DNA from: Triops longicaudatus
Lineage: Eukaryota > Arthropoda > Branchiopoda > Notostraca > Triopsidae
NCBI GenBank assembly: GCA_022885665.1
Contig: JAGQDJ010000202.1
Location: forward strand, 682,001-746,000
Length of the DNA: 64,000 nucleotides
Reading direction: 5' to 3'
The stretch's first letter is position 1, and the number at the start of each line of letters is the position of its first letter. Below, in pieces: positions 49,289-61,462 of the stretch. The translations under genes were made by a program, and so were the position numbers. Below the pieces are notes generated by a model. It made no database searches and was not told the DNA's origin. It saw only the letters and a list, made by a program, of their open reading frames with translations.

Positions 49289-52200
49289 GAACTGTGATTT
49301 TAACAGAGGAAAGCTAGCTTTACTAGTTGGTTGGGGAGTTTGTAGATAGAAACTGGTATCGGCCACTCTTTTAGAACTCACGAGGAGTAAGAGTGCTGGA
49401 AAAGCGATACGTCCTTGAGTAGTAGCGTGATGTTTGATCAAGAATGCGGTCAGAAGCCTTTTCCTTACCCTTGCGTCCAACACGTGGGTGAGAGTCCTTT
49501 ATACATGGCATATTAACTTGCTAGCGATTCTTTTATTTTCCGTCCAATTTTACTTCACTGGGGCAGCCTGCTTAGGCTTGCGTCTATTGTTGGCTTATGT
49601 GCTTAGAAAATTTTAACCATTTATACAAGGACAATTATTTTTGCAACATCCGTCAGTTTTATTGGAATGTTTTTCTCTGTATTGAACGCATTTCTTTTTA
49701 TAGACTTTGGTGTTTTAGTTCAGTACGATAACAGTATTTAATTTCTTACCACTTTAGTACGTACCGCCAGAAAATCCCCAAGTTAGTTGCACGTTTTGTT
49801 CGTGTTTAGTTTGCCTTTGGTTAACCTTTGCCACTTTTAAAATTTGATGACTGTATTTAAGGCAATGTAGTAGGTAACCTTCAGATCACTTAGGCTAGCT
49901 TAGACATTGATGAAATTGAAGTTTCGTCTATATAATCTATCAAGGCAAGCGTTCAATTTGTAATCGTAACCTTGAAGATAAGTGAAGGAAGGCAAGTTCC
50001 ACTACATTACATTATTTCAGAAGGACACAATTTCTTTATACATTATTTAAGGTAAGTCGTAGCAGATTACCTGTTTTATGCTCCAGTACGTAAAGAATGT
50101 CAACGAGCGGGTTGGTGCTATATGGAGGTGAGCCAAAGGACGTTGGCACTAACGGAGAACTGGATGCGTATGATAACTAAGGGGAATTCCGTATCGCGAC
50201 GTTTGGTATTCGTAACTTTTCAAAGATTTGCACGCGTTTCTTGTAAATGTCGCAAGGTATCTAGTAGAAATTGTCCCACATTGCTACCATGTCATCGCTC
50301 TCTTCTGCGTGAGAATCCGTACTTCCGTTTCAGATAAACCCGGGTGCTACCGAAGTGTGAACGGATACTGGATCATGCAATGACCAGTTTGATTCCAAAA
50401 TAACTTAGATACATGTATTTAACATTTTGACTCTAGGTTCACGAAGATTTCATTAATAATTTTCATTTTTCATTAATAAAAATACCCAAAATGGTCTAAC
50501 TACCCTTTAGAAGTATGTAACATAGCAGAATTCTGCTTATGTTAACTAGTTAAAACCAGTAGTTTACGGACTGACAGTTGACACAAATGGAATACCGTGC
50601 AGTACTGTATTCGGACATGCTTTGAGTCCATTGTGTCGTGCTTAGTAGATAATATGATGACTAACGGAAATTACGTACCGGAACTTTTAATCATTGTCGT
50701 TCGTAAGTTTGCAAAGCTTTATACTTCTTTCTTGTAGAAGTCGCAAGATTTTGGTATCTAGTTGGATATTATGTGAATTTGTGATTGGAACAACTGCAAC
50801 TGAATTACTTTGCATGACCATTTTGAGATAAGCCCGTAATAGCAGTGAACAAAAGGTCAGTAATCAGAACGCTTTCCTCAAGTCGGAAACAGAAATAATC
50901 ACGTGGAGGCCACAGCAGGACTGGGGAATGGCAGATAGCTTTTGATTAATACACTGAAGTCATATGAAGTTCCTTTTCGAAATCATATGAAGTTCCAGTC
51001 TTGCATCAGGAAATGCGTTCAAGCGAGGAACGTGACCTTGGAACCCTACGCATTTGTCAAGGAAGGCCACGAGAGCAGTTTTGTATTGCTCCGGGTACTT
51101 CTTGGAAGTTGAGTACGTGGCTAGAATCCTACCAGATGTGAGTGGTGGCGTCTGCGGTACGCTTTCGGCACATGTCAGCCAGTCTTTCCGTCGCCTGTGT
51201 AATCAAAAAGGTAGTTCTTATTTACAATCAAGGTTCGATGATACGATAGTCAACAAGCCATTTGACCCTCAATTGTCTTGAGATTATGAACTACTTCATG
51301 TATCAATCATCAAAATGAGGGTAAACGGCCAGCCTGCGGATCGTGCACATGGTCTGGCGGTACCGTTTTCTTCCACTCTACGTTTGATTTGTGCCAGGAT
51401 ATTTTTTCTCCCTACGAAAAAGGAAAAAAAGACAGGAAAAATAACCTAATATTGAGGTAGGTGCTGACGTCAGCTTAGTTTCGCGTACACGTGAACCATG
51501 TCTAGCTCTGGTCTGGCGATTCCAGTTACGAGTGCTGTTTTTGTGCTGGGATAAATGAACTTTCTCCGAGGAAAGCAAGGGTTCAAGCTATACAGATCAC
51601 GCTTTGCGCGTAGACCATAAATTATCAAAATTTTCGTTCTAATTGCTGATGTACGGAAGTTTACTTAAAGCCGTGTCAAATAAGGTTAGAAGGAAATTAT
51701 GGGAATCGAGATTTTTTTCTGTGGAAATGGGGTTTACCTTATTGCCGAGGTTCCGTACCTTCACCGCAGACCGACATCTATTAAAATTCACTATTCTCGA
51801 GGAATGTGAGAAATAGAGCTTCCTTCTTCGCCCCTCGTTCTATGTGTTATAATGTCATTGACTGGCTTTACACTAATGAAGGTGTGTATTGTGTGTGAAA
51901 TCCTGAGATAGTGGCGGTTTTCTTGGTCCACTGCGATGGTTCTCTTCAAGATTTATGAATTTTTAAAGGTATGTTGAATTATTAGACACTATTGTTAACC
52001 TTCCTTTAGTTAACTCGAGACATACCCGCAGTTTTGGAAATATATGACCAGCTCTTCATTGTTACAGTATAATGGTTTCCGACTGAGTGTGTGGAGTTGA
52101 ACGCCGAAACTGCCAATGGAAAAGAAAACGCTCAAATCAGCCATTGTGAGGGTTTTTTTTTAATTGACAACCAACGTAGGTTGCGCCTATTGCAGTTGAA

Positions 52201-53795
52201 TTGCTTATTGTCATTTGGACACTAAGAACTCAGAAGAAATAGAAATAAAGTTTGATGGTGTCAGTATATTTTCGGATATTTTTTCTTTACCTCTGACGAG
52301 AAATACTTTTCTTTCTAATCTCAAAAGCTGCAATCTTGTTTGAGCACTGTATGTTTGGTGTCCGATTTTTTAAATTGGGTCGTGGGTCCGTTTCACCACA
52401 TTTTTCCTTTCGTTTCTGGACTCCACGGTCTACCCAAAGCTGAACGTGCGGTACAGCATAAAGTCAACTTTAAAGCCTGTCGTGCAAGTGAACCTTTCTA
52501 AGCACTCCTTGATTTTTATTTAGAGGAGTTAAAAATAAAGTAGTGACACAGAGCAGCACTTTTCCTTCATGAGTGCGAACACACGCACTCCCCAGTCCAG
52601 TGCATAGGATTCCTGACTGTCACAACGGATTGACTTCCTAAAGAGTTTGCCGAACTTGTAAGTCCAGCTTCTGACAGGAATTTAAATACCGTAACAGAAA
52701 TTAAGGAATTGCTCCACCTGAAACGTGATATTTTCTTGATTTTTCGTATACTCTTATGGTACAATGGATCGGTGCAGTGACAGGATTCCCGACAAGTTAA
52801 CGAGAAACGAAGTGTATGAAATACTACTTTGCTTTCTTAAGAAAGAAAATATGACGCGTTTCACTTTGCGCAGTTTCACCAAAATTCACTATAACTTCAT
52901 TATTTTCACAGATCTTCCCTTTTTCAAATTTCATTTATGCAACTCCGATTATTTTGGTAGCTTCGGCTAAAATTTCCCTCTAAACGATGACTTGTGATGC
53001 TGATTTCGAATAACTTCCTCAAATAAGTTTTGAGTTTTTCTTTGGATCCGTGACGCTCATTGGTGTGGGGGGATTTAAAAACTTTTAACATATTTTTAAA
53101 GACAGGATTTAATTGCAGGGGGGGAGTTGAGGTTCAGGGGGGGAGTGATTTTCTGACAGACTTTATGGCAACCAAATCTAAAAAAGTCAGACTTCATCCT
53201 CCAAGCAAATTCGGTGTTCAAAGTTGTCCAGTAACATCCAGCCCTTTTCCCATGTTCTAGCTTACTAGTTTTTGGAGGGGTGCGTGGCGCGATATGAAAT
53301 GAAAATGGGCATGAAAACCTTGATCCCGAAAACAAAACACCCTCATTCTTGAACATGATGTGGGCAAAAAACAAAATTAAATAAAACTGGTAAAGCGTAT
53401 TAAGATCCCCATTGTTGATGCCATGATAATGCCGTAACATGGTGAATAAAATCTAAAAATAGACCCTAAAATTTAAAATAATCCAACTGCGCCAAACACG
53501 AGCGCCCGATTTTGCCAACTATCTGACTTGTGAACAGCCCTTCCATCCCGGCCTTTTAGCAAAATCGAGTTTACATATTCTCTTCAGCTCTTCTCTACAC
53601 TCTCCAGCTATGGTAATTTCACACTTAGTTAACCTAGGATGTAAACTTGAGCTGGGCTTTCCCCCCACCAGGTTAGATACCTTGGAAGGTCACCGCGCTG
53701 CAGCATGAGTAATCAAACCTAGCTGGGACATTACCCTATTATACTAAGCAGACACACATCGCGGACAGGCTTCTGTTAAATTACTAGCTTCCCAT
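49289..53795. other. Intergenic sequence with a diverged duplication
   Basis: No exon could be assigned with confidence. Open frames at 50122-50337 and 51054-51281 lack recognisable content. Blocks at about 50150-50400 and 50640-50860 resemble each other, which suggests an old duplicated repeat and not a gene. Confidence 0.45.
50150..50860. repeat. Two diverged direct repeat copies
   Basis: Segments near 50155-50400 and 50645-50860 share scattered matches in the same order: tatgat-actaa-gg-aatt, tttcttgta-a-gtcgcaag, ggtatctagt, gcatgacca / gcaatgacca and gataa-cccg. The copies are substantially diverged. The unit is about 490-500 bp and is probably an old transposon-derived repeat; no ends were defined. 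Confidence 0.4.
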
Positions 53796-54077
53796 TGAGT
53801 AGCGCCGCCACGCGTGACGCTAAAGAAACACTTTCGCCATGATGGCGTCACTACACGTTTTGTCAAATTTGAGTGCCACTTTCTCATTCTCCGAATGTGT
53901 GGACTAATCTTTCGGTATCTGCCTTATGTGAGCATCTTTTTATCGTTGAAAATGAAAGCTTTTATGATAACCTCTGACGATCGTGATGGGAAACTTCTCC
54001 ATTGTGGACATTCACGCGTTAGAATCATGACCCTCAAAATATTCCCTCCAATACGAAAAGTACCAAGCTTCTTCTTC
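53796..54077 (+). other. Possible coding block of unknown origin
   Basis: One frame stays open through VTLKKHFRHDGVTTRFVKFE and later VSIFLSLKMKAFMI and RVRIMTLKIF, with alternating polar/apolar residues like the secreted-protein gene to its left. No acceptor or donor could be fixed. This could be an exon of a decayed relative or chance. Confidence 0.25.
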
Positions 54078-54364
54078 TAGAAATAAATCTCCACAAAGAG
54101 GATCATTGCTCACTAAATCGTGAACGACGGTTTTGCCTTTCAAGTACGGTCATGTGCGTGGGTTATAGGGCAGTAATTTTTTTGACACTTGAGAGAACGA
54201 GAGCCCCGCAACGGATTTCAAGCAAAGACGAGCTTTTAAACGCCCCCCACCCCATCCCCCTTGTTCACCTATTCTCCCACCTCTTACGATTCTGCCATAT
54301 GCCAGGTGGGGGAGAACCTGACAACATACGAATTTCCCAACAAGCCAAGGTAAAGCCACCTTAG

Positions 54365-54740
54365 ATTCCCCGCTCTACTTTCACTGGACCCTTTTCGTGC
54401 ACGATCCTTTCAGTTCGTACTACCTGGGCTGGCTGACTAGTACACCGCAGTTGGTGAATGACAGCTTAACGCTCAACTTGCAAGTCTCGCGGCCAGCCAA
54501 CTCTCTCGATCTTTTACCGTTTGGCCCTCGTTTATCACTCTTTCTTACTTCCCGTAAGAAAGAGTTCACGTTGTGGTACGGTTTTAGCGAAGATCCTTTC
54601 ATTGAATCCCCATTGGATTAAATTGGAAGTGCAGAGTATTGAGAGTTCACGAAAACCGTTTCCCCCAGAGCTTTTCGCCACGTTTCAAGAACGTATTCCC
54701 ATTTCGAATGTCAAGTCATGTGAAGTGACTCTGCGGAGTG
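54365..54740 (+). pseudogene. Frameshifted coding block resembling the secreted-protein gene
   Basis: After an acceptor-like TTAG a frame encodes SPLYFHWTLFVHDPFSSYYL, then SLTLNLQVSRP, GPRLSLFLTSRKKEFTLWYG and FSEDPFIESP, and then stops. A second frame continues without a gap as HWIKLEVQSIESSRKPFPPE and SCEVTLRSV. The switch is at a CCCC run near 54608-54611, so one missing C would join them. The order of motifs recalls the last third of the 676-residue protein (PLSAFYDKLF, MNLLLRYQNQT, FEMVLDLRDGLIVTIL). G+C is higher than in the flanks, as in real exons here. Either a decaying duplicate or a homopolymer error in the assembly. Confidence 0.4.
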
Positions 54741-57700
54741 TATTGATCATAAAGTCTTGAAAAAATTTTTCAACCTTACCGGTGATTTGAAACCAGTAGG
54801 AGAGCATGGATTTAGCTGTTCGGCGTGATTAATCTCGTCTGAAGAAAGCAAAAACTGGACTCGTTGCATTACAACCTTTTAAGGTAAGCCAGTGTTTTTA
54901 ACCTTGTCGGATGTTGCTGAGTAAAAGCAGGCTGAGCTTATTCTCCCGGGCGAGTGTTATTGAGAAGTTTGTTTGGGATCTATGAAAATTTGCAATAGGA
55001 CGTGTATGAAGATTGCTGAACAAGGAAGAAGACACGCAGGCCGTTAGAGGTGGAACTAGCTAGGAGAGAAGGGAAGAGAGAAAGAGGCAAGAGAGACGAG
55101 AGACAAGAGAGAAAGGAAGGATGAGTTTATAGCTTTAGAAAACCGGCACAAGCTTAACCTTCTTTTCTGTGTGCAGAAACTTGTTTGTAAATTAATGCTT
55201 AACATTACCAATCCCCTACACACTTATTTTCTACCATTTTTTGTCCTTCGTACCCCATTCACCGTGCCCGGACTTTCTTGGAAGCGTTCATAATTCAGAC
55301 TCTAAAAAGGTTCTAATAACTTTCGTTTAGTTTTCAGACAACTCTTTGACATTGCTTCGCTTACAGTGAAATAACCCTAAAATGTGTAGGATCAAAGCAA
55401 GCTTTCTCTTAGCGTGTTGACGTAGAGATTTATTAGTTTTTGATGAGAAATAATTTCCAGGTGAGACATGCGAGGGCAACAGATAAGCTCGTAAGTTAAT
55501 TAAAGCAGCCAAAGGAAGAGGGAGAAGGGAAAAGAGGACTCCGATGAAACGAAACGAAAAGTTTCTGCGTGACCGTGACGTGAAAACTAGGTCCAGGGCG
55601 TTGGTTCCTACCGTTTTTCGTAGCAAGTTTCGTGGAGTTTGTGTATGGACAATGCTGGAATATTGTTCTTAAGTTGTACTAGGAGAAGTAGCCCCAGTAC
55701 GGTGGCCGAACTAGGTTAAAAGTAGTTGGCCTCGCCCTTTCCTTCACAAATGATTTGATCACCAACTTCCAAGTGTCAATCCTTTGCTTCTTCATTCCCT
55801 GTCAGCAGTAGTTTTATTTCCTTATTGTTTGGTACCAGTGAAAGTGAGTGGTGGAACATCGTTAAAATTCGCTTTCAATTTTAGCACGAGTTTTGAGACC
55901 ACGTTTCAAGGATGTGCAACAGCGTGATTTTTTTCTAACGGTACTCAGCTTGTAGGTACAGGTTTTGTCTAATGAGAATTAGAAAACTTCTTGAGGACAG
56001 AGGACAGTAGGTGGCCCAATATTTTAATTATATTTCATTCGCCTTGAATTTTTAGTCGCAAATCCTTTCTAGTTTCTCGTAAATTTTCTACTTAGTGTAC
56101 TCTGCACTTGAGTGGCTTAGTTATTATTGTTCCCTTCGTTCGGGGTTTCACCGTTATTTATTGATTCATGGTTTTATCGTTTTACTTATATTCTATTTAA
56201 AAAAAAATTCTCCGTTCGGAATTCACCTTTATTTATTGATTCATGGTTTTCATTATTTCATGTTATATTAAAAAAAATTCTTATTTTTTATTTAGCAAGT
56301 AAAGTAGAAAATAAAAATATTGTCAAAGAGAAGTCAAATTTTGTCAAGAGGGCTTTCAGCGTATTTTTTTTACTGAGTGCGTCTATTTTTGTTGTAATGC
56401 TCGTTAACTTTTTCATTATTTTCTTAGGTCGTTAAACGTTACTTTGTAGTTTACTTATTTAGCTTCTCGACAGCATGTTGAAATGGGTTTTGGGGTTTCT
56501 AGTGTCAGCTTATTGAAAAGAAGATTTTCTGACAGGTTAAGGTTTTCGGCATTTTACGATGCAATTGCTAGCTTTCACGGCGTGGATACGTGACTTGTTT
56601 AGTACGAAGAGGGTACTCAAGATCATGTAAACGATTAAGGACAGATGGCCTCGACTGAACGGCGGGAGAGTTCAAACTAGAATAGATCACGCATTACCTA
56701 TACCTACGGATTATGGGAAGGCATGAAGAACGCGAAAGTGAGTTGAGGCATCTTCGTCACGATTTTGGTTAAGTGCTCTCCGTATACGTGAAAAATGGAG
56801 AAGACATCTTGCACGAACGAAGGTTATTTTTTTGTTTTTGGTTTAGGTAGCTTTTTTTTGTTCTCTGAAGAGTTCCTTGGGAGATTTTCACATGGTTTTT
56901 CGTGCCTTTTATATAGCGAAAACTCTCACTGTTTTCTCTCCAACGTGTAACTCGTTCCTGGCAAGTTTTTCAACTTGCATTGTTAGAACGTGCGTGAGGG
57001 AAACCTGTGTTGTATATGCAACTCTAATACTTCGAACTTTGGAACTTGATGCTGTAAGTAGTTATAAAGCTAAAGTTAATTGAAGTCGAATTGTAATTGC
57101 CGGTATTACTAAAAGTTATGCGAAATAAATACAAATTCACTGAACCTATATAAACCTAATCGTAAATAGAGGCAAGATATTTTAATGAAGTAAATTATAA
57201 TGACATTTATAACTAAACCCGGACTGGACATGTATTGTAGCATCTGAGACGTTCCTGCCTGCTTTCCTTCAAAGCATCCCTATGGCCAGTCTTTTAAAAC
57301 ACAGTAGTTGACTTGAAGAACCCCAACATCATCACTGGAACGAAATTACAGTCGGCACTACCTGACACGCCCTTTTCCCTAGTTACCCACTGAGTAACGA
57401 GGGCTTCTAATGATATAATGTAGCCTAAGCTTTATTCACGCGTATTTTCTTTTGTTCGATAAATCAAAATTTTATTAGAATTTCTCAGTTACAAAATCTC
57501 ACCATTTCCTGCAGTTTGGAATTTGATTTATTTTAAAGCTTAAAACATACTTCCATATTAAGGTATAATCGTGTAGCTTCCCGTATCACGACAAAGTGTG
57601 TTTTTTCGCTTGTACGTTTGTGGTGCTGTAGTATGTATAAGTTACAACGAATATCTGGAACGAAAGTGGAATTAATTAAGCACCTTGAGGTATCTTTGTT

Positions 57701-59896
57701 AGGGTTCCCTCGTTAGCGCCCGCACAAGACGAGGAATGTGATTCTTTGAACGAGGCTGTAATTGAGAGAGAATTTGGATCAAGTAGTGTTCAGTCAGGCT
57801 GAATAGAATTGAGGAGGCGAGATAGAACAATAGATTCTCGGCTTTTATTTTCATTGGTGATCGTTAGTTTTTCCAAAGGGAGCGTAGATAATTAATTGAG
57901 TAGAGTTAATGACAGATTACGGGCCGCGCAACAGGTGTAAGAAGCTTTGAATGAGGTATGAGGCAAAGCCTCTCTTATACCTGAGAGACCTTTTCTCTAA
58001 AAAGACATAACACTACATTTAGAAACGCGTAACCTTTTTGCCGACAACCAATAGAACAGCATGAGTCTTCATATCTAGGTGACGAATCGTTTTTTCAAAC
58101 TCCACCGAATCTGACAAGGAGGCACAATACGTACTTTATAATACGCACTAGCTCACGTGGATGGCACCCAACAAGATACAGTTATAAGCTCATCTTTCGT
58201 AGGGGAAAAATCTGGGTAAAGGGGTTATACAGGAAAAGGAAGATGGCAAAGATTGAGAAGAAGGTTAGGTACAATCCCAGATCTGAATTCCTGTGCATAA
58301 CATTGCTGCAAGGAGAAAATAATACGGTTTGAAGATGAAAGCAGGATTGTTGGGGGGTTAAGGGGGTTGGAATGTTTCTAGAGTTCCGGGGCGACAACGA
58401 GGACCCAGGTCTTGTCTTTCTTTCTCTTTTACGAAGAGCCAGAGTAGGTCACTCTTGTTTGATCTTTTCTTCCCTCCGTCTGCTTACCTTGAAGTAAATT
58501 CGACCACTTGGTTCGTTTTGAAATCAAAGAAAGCCAGAGGACATGTCGTAAACATTTTTCAAAACTGTAGCCCATTTATGACCGTAGTGTTTTAGATACA
58601 GTAGCCTAAAAATGGCCGCCGAATGTTCAACTCAGTGGTACTTGATTTAAGTCGTATTTTGAGCGAAAACCAGGACATACAACTTACTGGTTCAACTTTG
58701 GCTGCAGTAGATTCCAGAAAGGACAGACAATTCTTATTTATTTCGATGAAAAAAATTGAAAAGAATTTGTGCGTGGTGTTTTTGCTCCTTCTGACAGTAT
58801 TAATGAGCTGACGCTTTAGTTGGTCCAAGCTGGTCTTGGAAACTTGCTAGTGGAACTTTTATTAGCATCAACCACTTGACAACTCCGTCGTTTGAAAAAT
58901 AAGATCAGAACTAAAGGATTGAAATTTCACTGCATGCTGAGGCAACTAAACCGTGAAGGTGTATTGGGATTTTATGTTCCAATATGATAGTAAAGCTAAA
59001 ACATTACAACTGGGCCATTTTGAAGCAGTTTTTCAAGATATCATTGCACAAGTTCTCAATTTTGATGCTGTTTAGTAGTCCTCGTGATTGTTGCCCGTTG
59101 CCCTGTCTTTCGTTACTATTCTTGCTACCAGTAATGTAAAAGTCCTTTATAGCTTTTGTTGTTTCTGTCTAATACGATTTAATTTCCCCAGAATGCTTGA
59201 AATGAACATTCTCATGGAAATGCCGTTTCTGTTTCAGAAGACAAGCTTCGTAAATGTTTCTGTAGGCGTAACGGTGGTGAAAATGTGAATTATGTGTAAG
59301 GAGAATAATTACCTAAATTTAAAAATTGCGATAAGTAAAGGGTCTGTTTAGTTGAAAAGAGAAATGTGATAAATTGGGAGTTTTATTGTAACTTGTTAAA
59401 CGAAGAAATACTTGACAAATACGTTACGTAAATTGACTTTCAAGTAGTAAAAGAAGACTACCGACTGCGTTTTAGAAAGTCAAATAAGGTAATTTTTAGG
59501 TTTGTCTTAAAAGGATTGAAACAAGTGGACAGGTAAACTATAGAAGAAAGCAAAGACGAAATTGATGTTTAACACGAATGCAAAGTGTTGTAAGGGCGTA
59601 CCGAGGAAAAGTCACAGCGATGTTTAATTTTCATGTTTGGATGCAGTAGACCAGGAAATGCTTGAGCAAGCGATTCTAGGGGAAAAAGAAAATTACAGGG
59701 AATTGTAATAGTGGATAATCATGCGGCTGATGAGGAAACTTGTAGAGATGGGTGAGGAAAAGAATGAGGTCAGGCTGGACTCGGGACAGGGGAATTGGGG
59801 GAACAGATTGTTCACGAGCTGTTGGTGATTGAGAACGGTAGTTTTCTTTTTGCTGTTCATTTTTTATAATCCGTTGCATTATTTATTTGAAATCAG
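54741..59896. other. Intron or intergenic sequence, no supported exon
   Basis: AT-rich sequence with a short tandem duplication at 56138-56285 and purine-rich stretches near 55060-55120. An open frame at 58623-58811 (VVLDLSRILSENQDIQLTGS) has a beta-like pattern, but no usable splice sites were found. Confidence 0.45.
56138..56285. repeat. Two-copy tandem repeat, unit about 75 bp
   Basis: Each copy begins with gttcgg, contains the shared ttatttattgattcatggt followed by ttt, and ends with an A-run and ttct. The copies differ by several substitutions and small indels. Confidence 0.8.
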
Positions 59897-60103
59897 GTCC
59901 CAGAAAACTGACCACGGTATCGGGATTTGATCCATTTACTGTTTTTGCCTTGGAGAGGCCTCCAATGTTGCATTCTTCATCCCTTTTCTTTTCAAACTTC
60001 TGGGCTTACAATTTCGAACAGACACAAAGACTGCCTACTAGGAGCTTTACTTTCTCCATAGCCACTAAACTTATGGAGATTAACTTTAATCGGGTTGGCA
60101 GAG
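59897..60103 (+). CDS. Possible isolated exon of unknown protein
   Basis: Between an AATCAG acceptor and a GAG/GTATTT donor, one frame reads on without stops: GFDPFTVFALERPP, LFFSNFWAYNFEQTQRLPTR, SFTFSIATKLMEINFNR. The aromatic, alternating pattern resembles the secreted-protein gene and the block at 54365. It may belong to a second, incompletely visible + strand gene. Confidence 0.35.
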
Positions 60104-61080
60104 GTATTTTAACATCTAGCCCATGCTTCTGTCCTATTGGCTCCCATGCCGCCTACTCCTGTCATCATTGTCGGGTGTCGGGGAGGTGGGAAAAAATGGC
60201 GGAAAGTGAAAGGGAATCTTATTTTTCTTGTAAAATCATAAGACTCTCCAGATGCTGCTCCCCCAGTGGGCGAAGAAGGGGTTAGCAGATACTTATCAAA
60301 ATAAGATAATCCATGTATTCCCAAGGTCGTTTTTCTTCCTTCAGGTATACATTACCTCCTTTGAATATATTACAGGGATGTGCGGTACAGTAGTCCATAA
60401 TTCATTGTAATTTACAATAGACGTCAAATTATATTGCAAAATGGCTACAACACCCGATAACTTTATACGAAAATGGAAGAAAATTAGGGAATTAGAACTA
60501 CAGTTGCAAAAAATCAATTATACATGCAATGATATTTCGGTAGCATTTTTTTTCTTAATATATTAACACTTTTGACTTAAAATGTCAAGTACACAAGAAC
60601 TTACTGCTGAATAATTGCATTTACAATTTGGCCATAGGAATTACAAGTTACAACTAATTTTACTGCAAAAAGGCTTTTGCTTGTTTTTGGCTTTTTTGCA
60701 AATGGTTTTTGTGGTATTCTTTTGTGAAGATTGTAAATTATACAGAGATTAGGAATGGTGCATTTGACAATAGATTGTGAGAGGGCGGAGGGGAAATAAG
60801 GGTTGTAATGTTCTTGAGTCTGTTTTGCACAAGTGGCGTGTCTCATTGCGTTCACGTCTTTTGAAAAGTTTGTTGAAGTGAAAGGGCGAGAAGCCTTGGA
60901 ATTCCGTTTGCCATTGCCACCGATCCGAGAACTTAGTAGTCGTTCACGTTTTGAACTGAGAAAAGAAAGAGAGAGCGAGCTAAGCGAGCGTTCCTTGAAA
61001 GCTTTGAACAATGTAACTCTTATTAAAACCTTTCCTCGCGCCCGGATTGGGGGAGGGTGGTGGCAAGAGCGGGAGAGAGA

Positions 61081-61462
61081 AATGGGCCAGATTAAGATTT
61101 CTGCGAGGAATTATGGTTCCGGGATAACAGGTTTAATTGGAATGACCTTCGTTGAAACGAAATCCGTACTATTATGCCCCATTTCGCAGCTTTTGTATCT
61201 TTCGTCCCACTCTCTGTTCGTCAGTTTAGACAGTCACCCTTTCACCCAACGATATTCGGCGTTATTAGGCAAGCAGATCATGGCGACGACCTTCAAAGGT
61301 TTCGGCGTCCAAGTGACGTGGGCATTGTTATTGAGTGACGGAGGTTCAAGTTCATCTTCTGAACTTTCACTTTATGTGTTTTTACGACGGGTTCCGACCC
61401 ATTAAATGCTAACAATGCATCTAATTCCTGGACCCAACTCTTCCATCTCCCCGAATTTGAAG
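61081..61462 (+). pseudogene. Frameshifted coding block of unknown protein
   Basis: A frame encodes GQIKISARNYGSGITGLIGM, SLFVSLDSHPFTQRYSALLG, TTFKGFGVQVTWALLLSDGG and SSSSSELSLYVF. It then breaks at a TTTTT run near 61379-61383 and continues in another frame as TTGSDPLNANNASNSWTQLF and HLPEFE up to a good donor (GAAG/GTAAAG). One extra T would restore it. The left edge is not defined. G+C content is exon-like. Best explanations: an exon with a homopolymer error or a decaying gene related to the blocks at 54365 and 59897. Confidence 0.4.

Noticed and set aside
50087..50126. Short segment between a good CAG acceptor and a GAG/GTGAGC donor (YVKNVNERVGAIW)
   Set aside because: Attractive splice sites but only about 40 bases, no partner exon and no recognisable sequence; could be chance.
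51054..51281. Frame with LPDVSGGVCGTLS, considered as a von Willebrand D-domain piece
   Set aside because: Only a loose local resemblance; the expected cysteine spacing and partner segments are absent.
53096..53440. - strand frame of 114 codons
   Set aside because: No conserved motif or splice structure, and several G-rich tracts inflate the open length.
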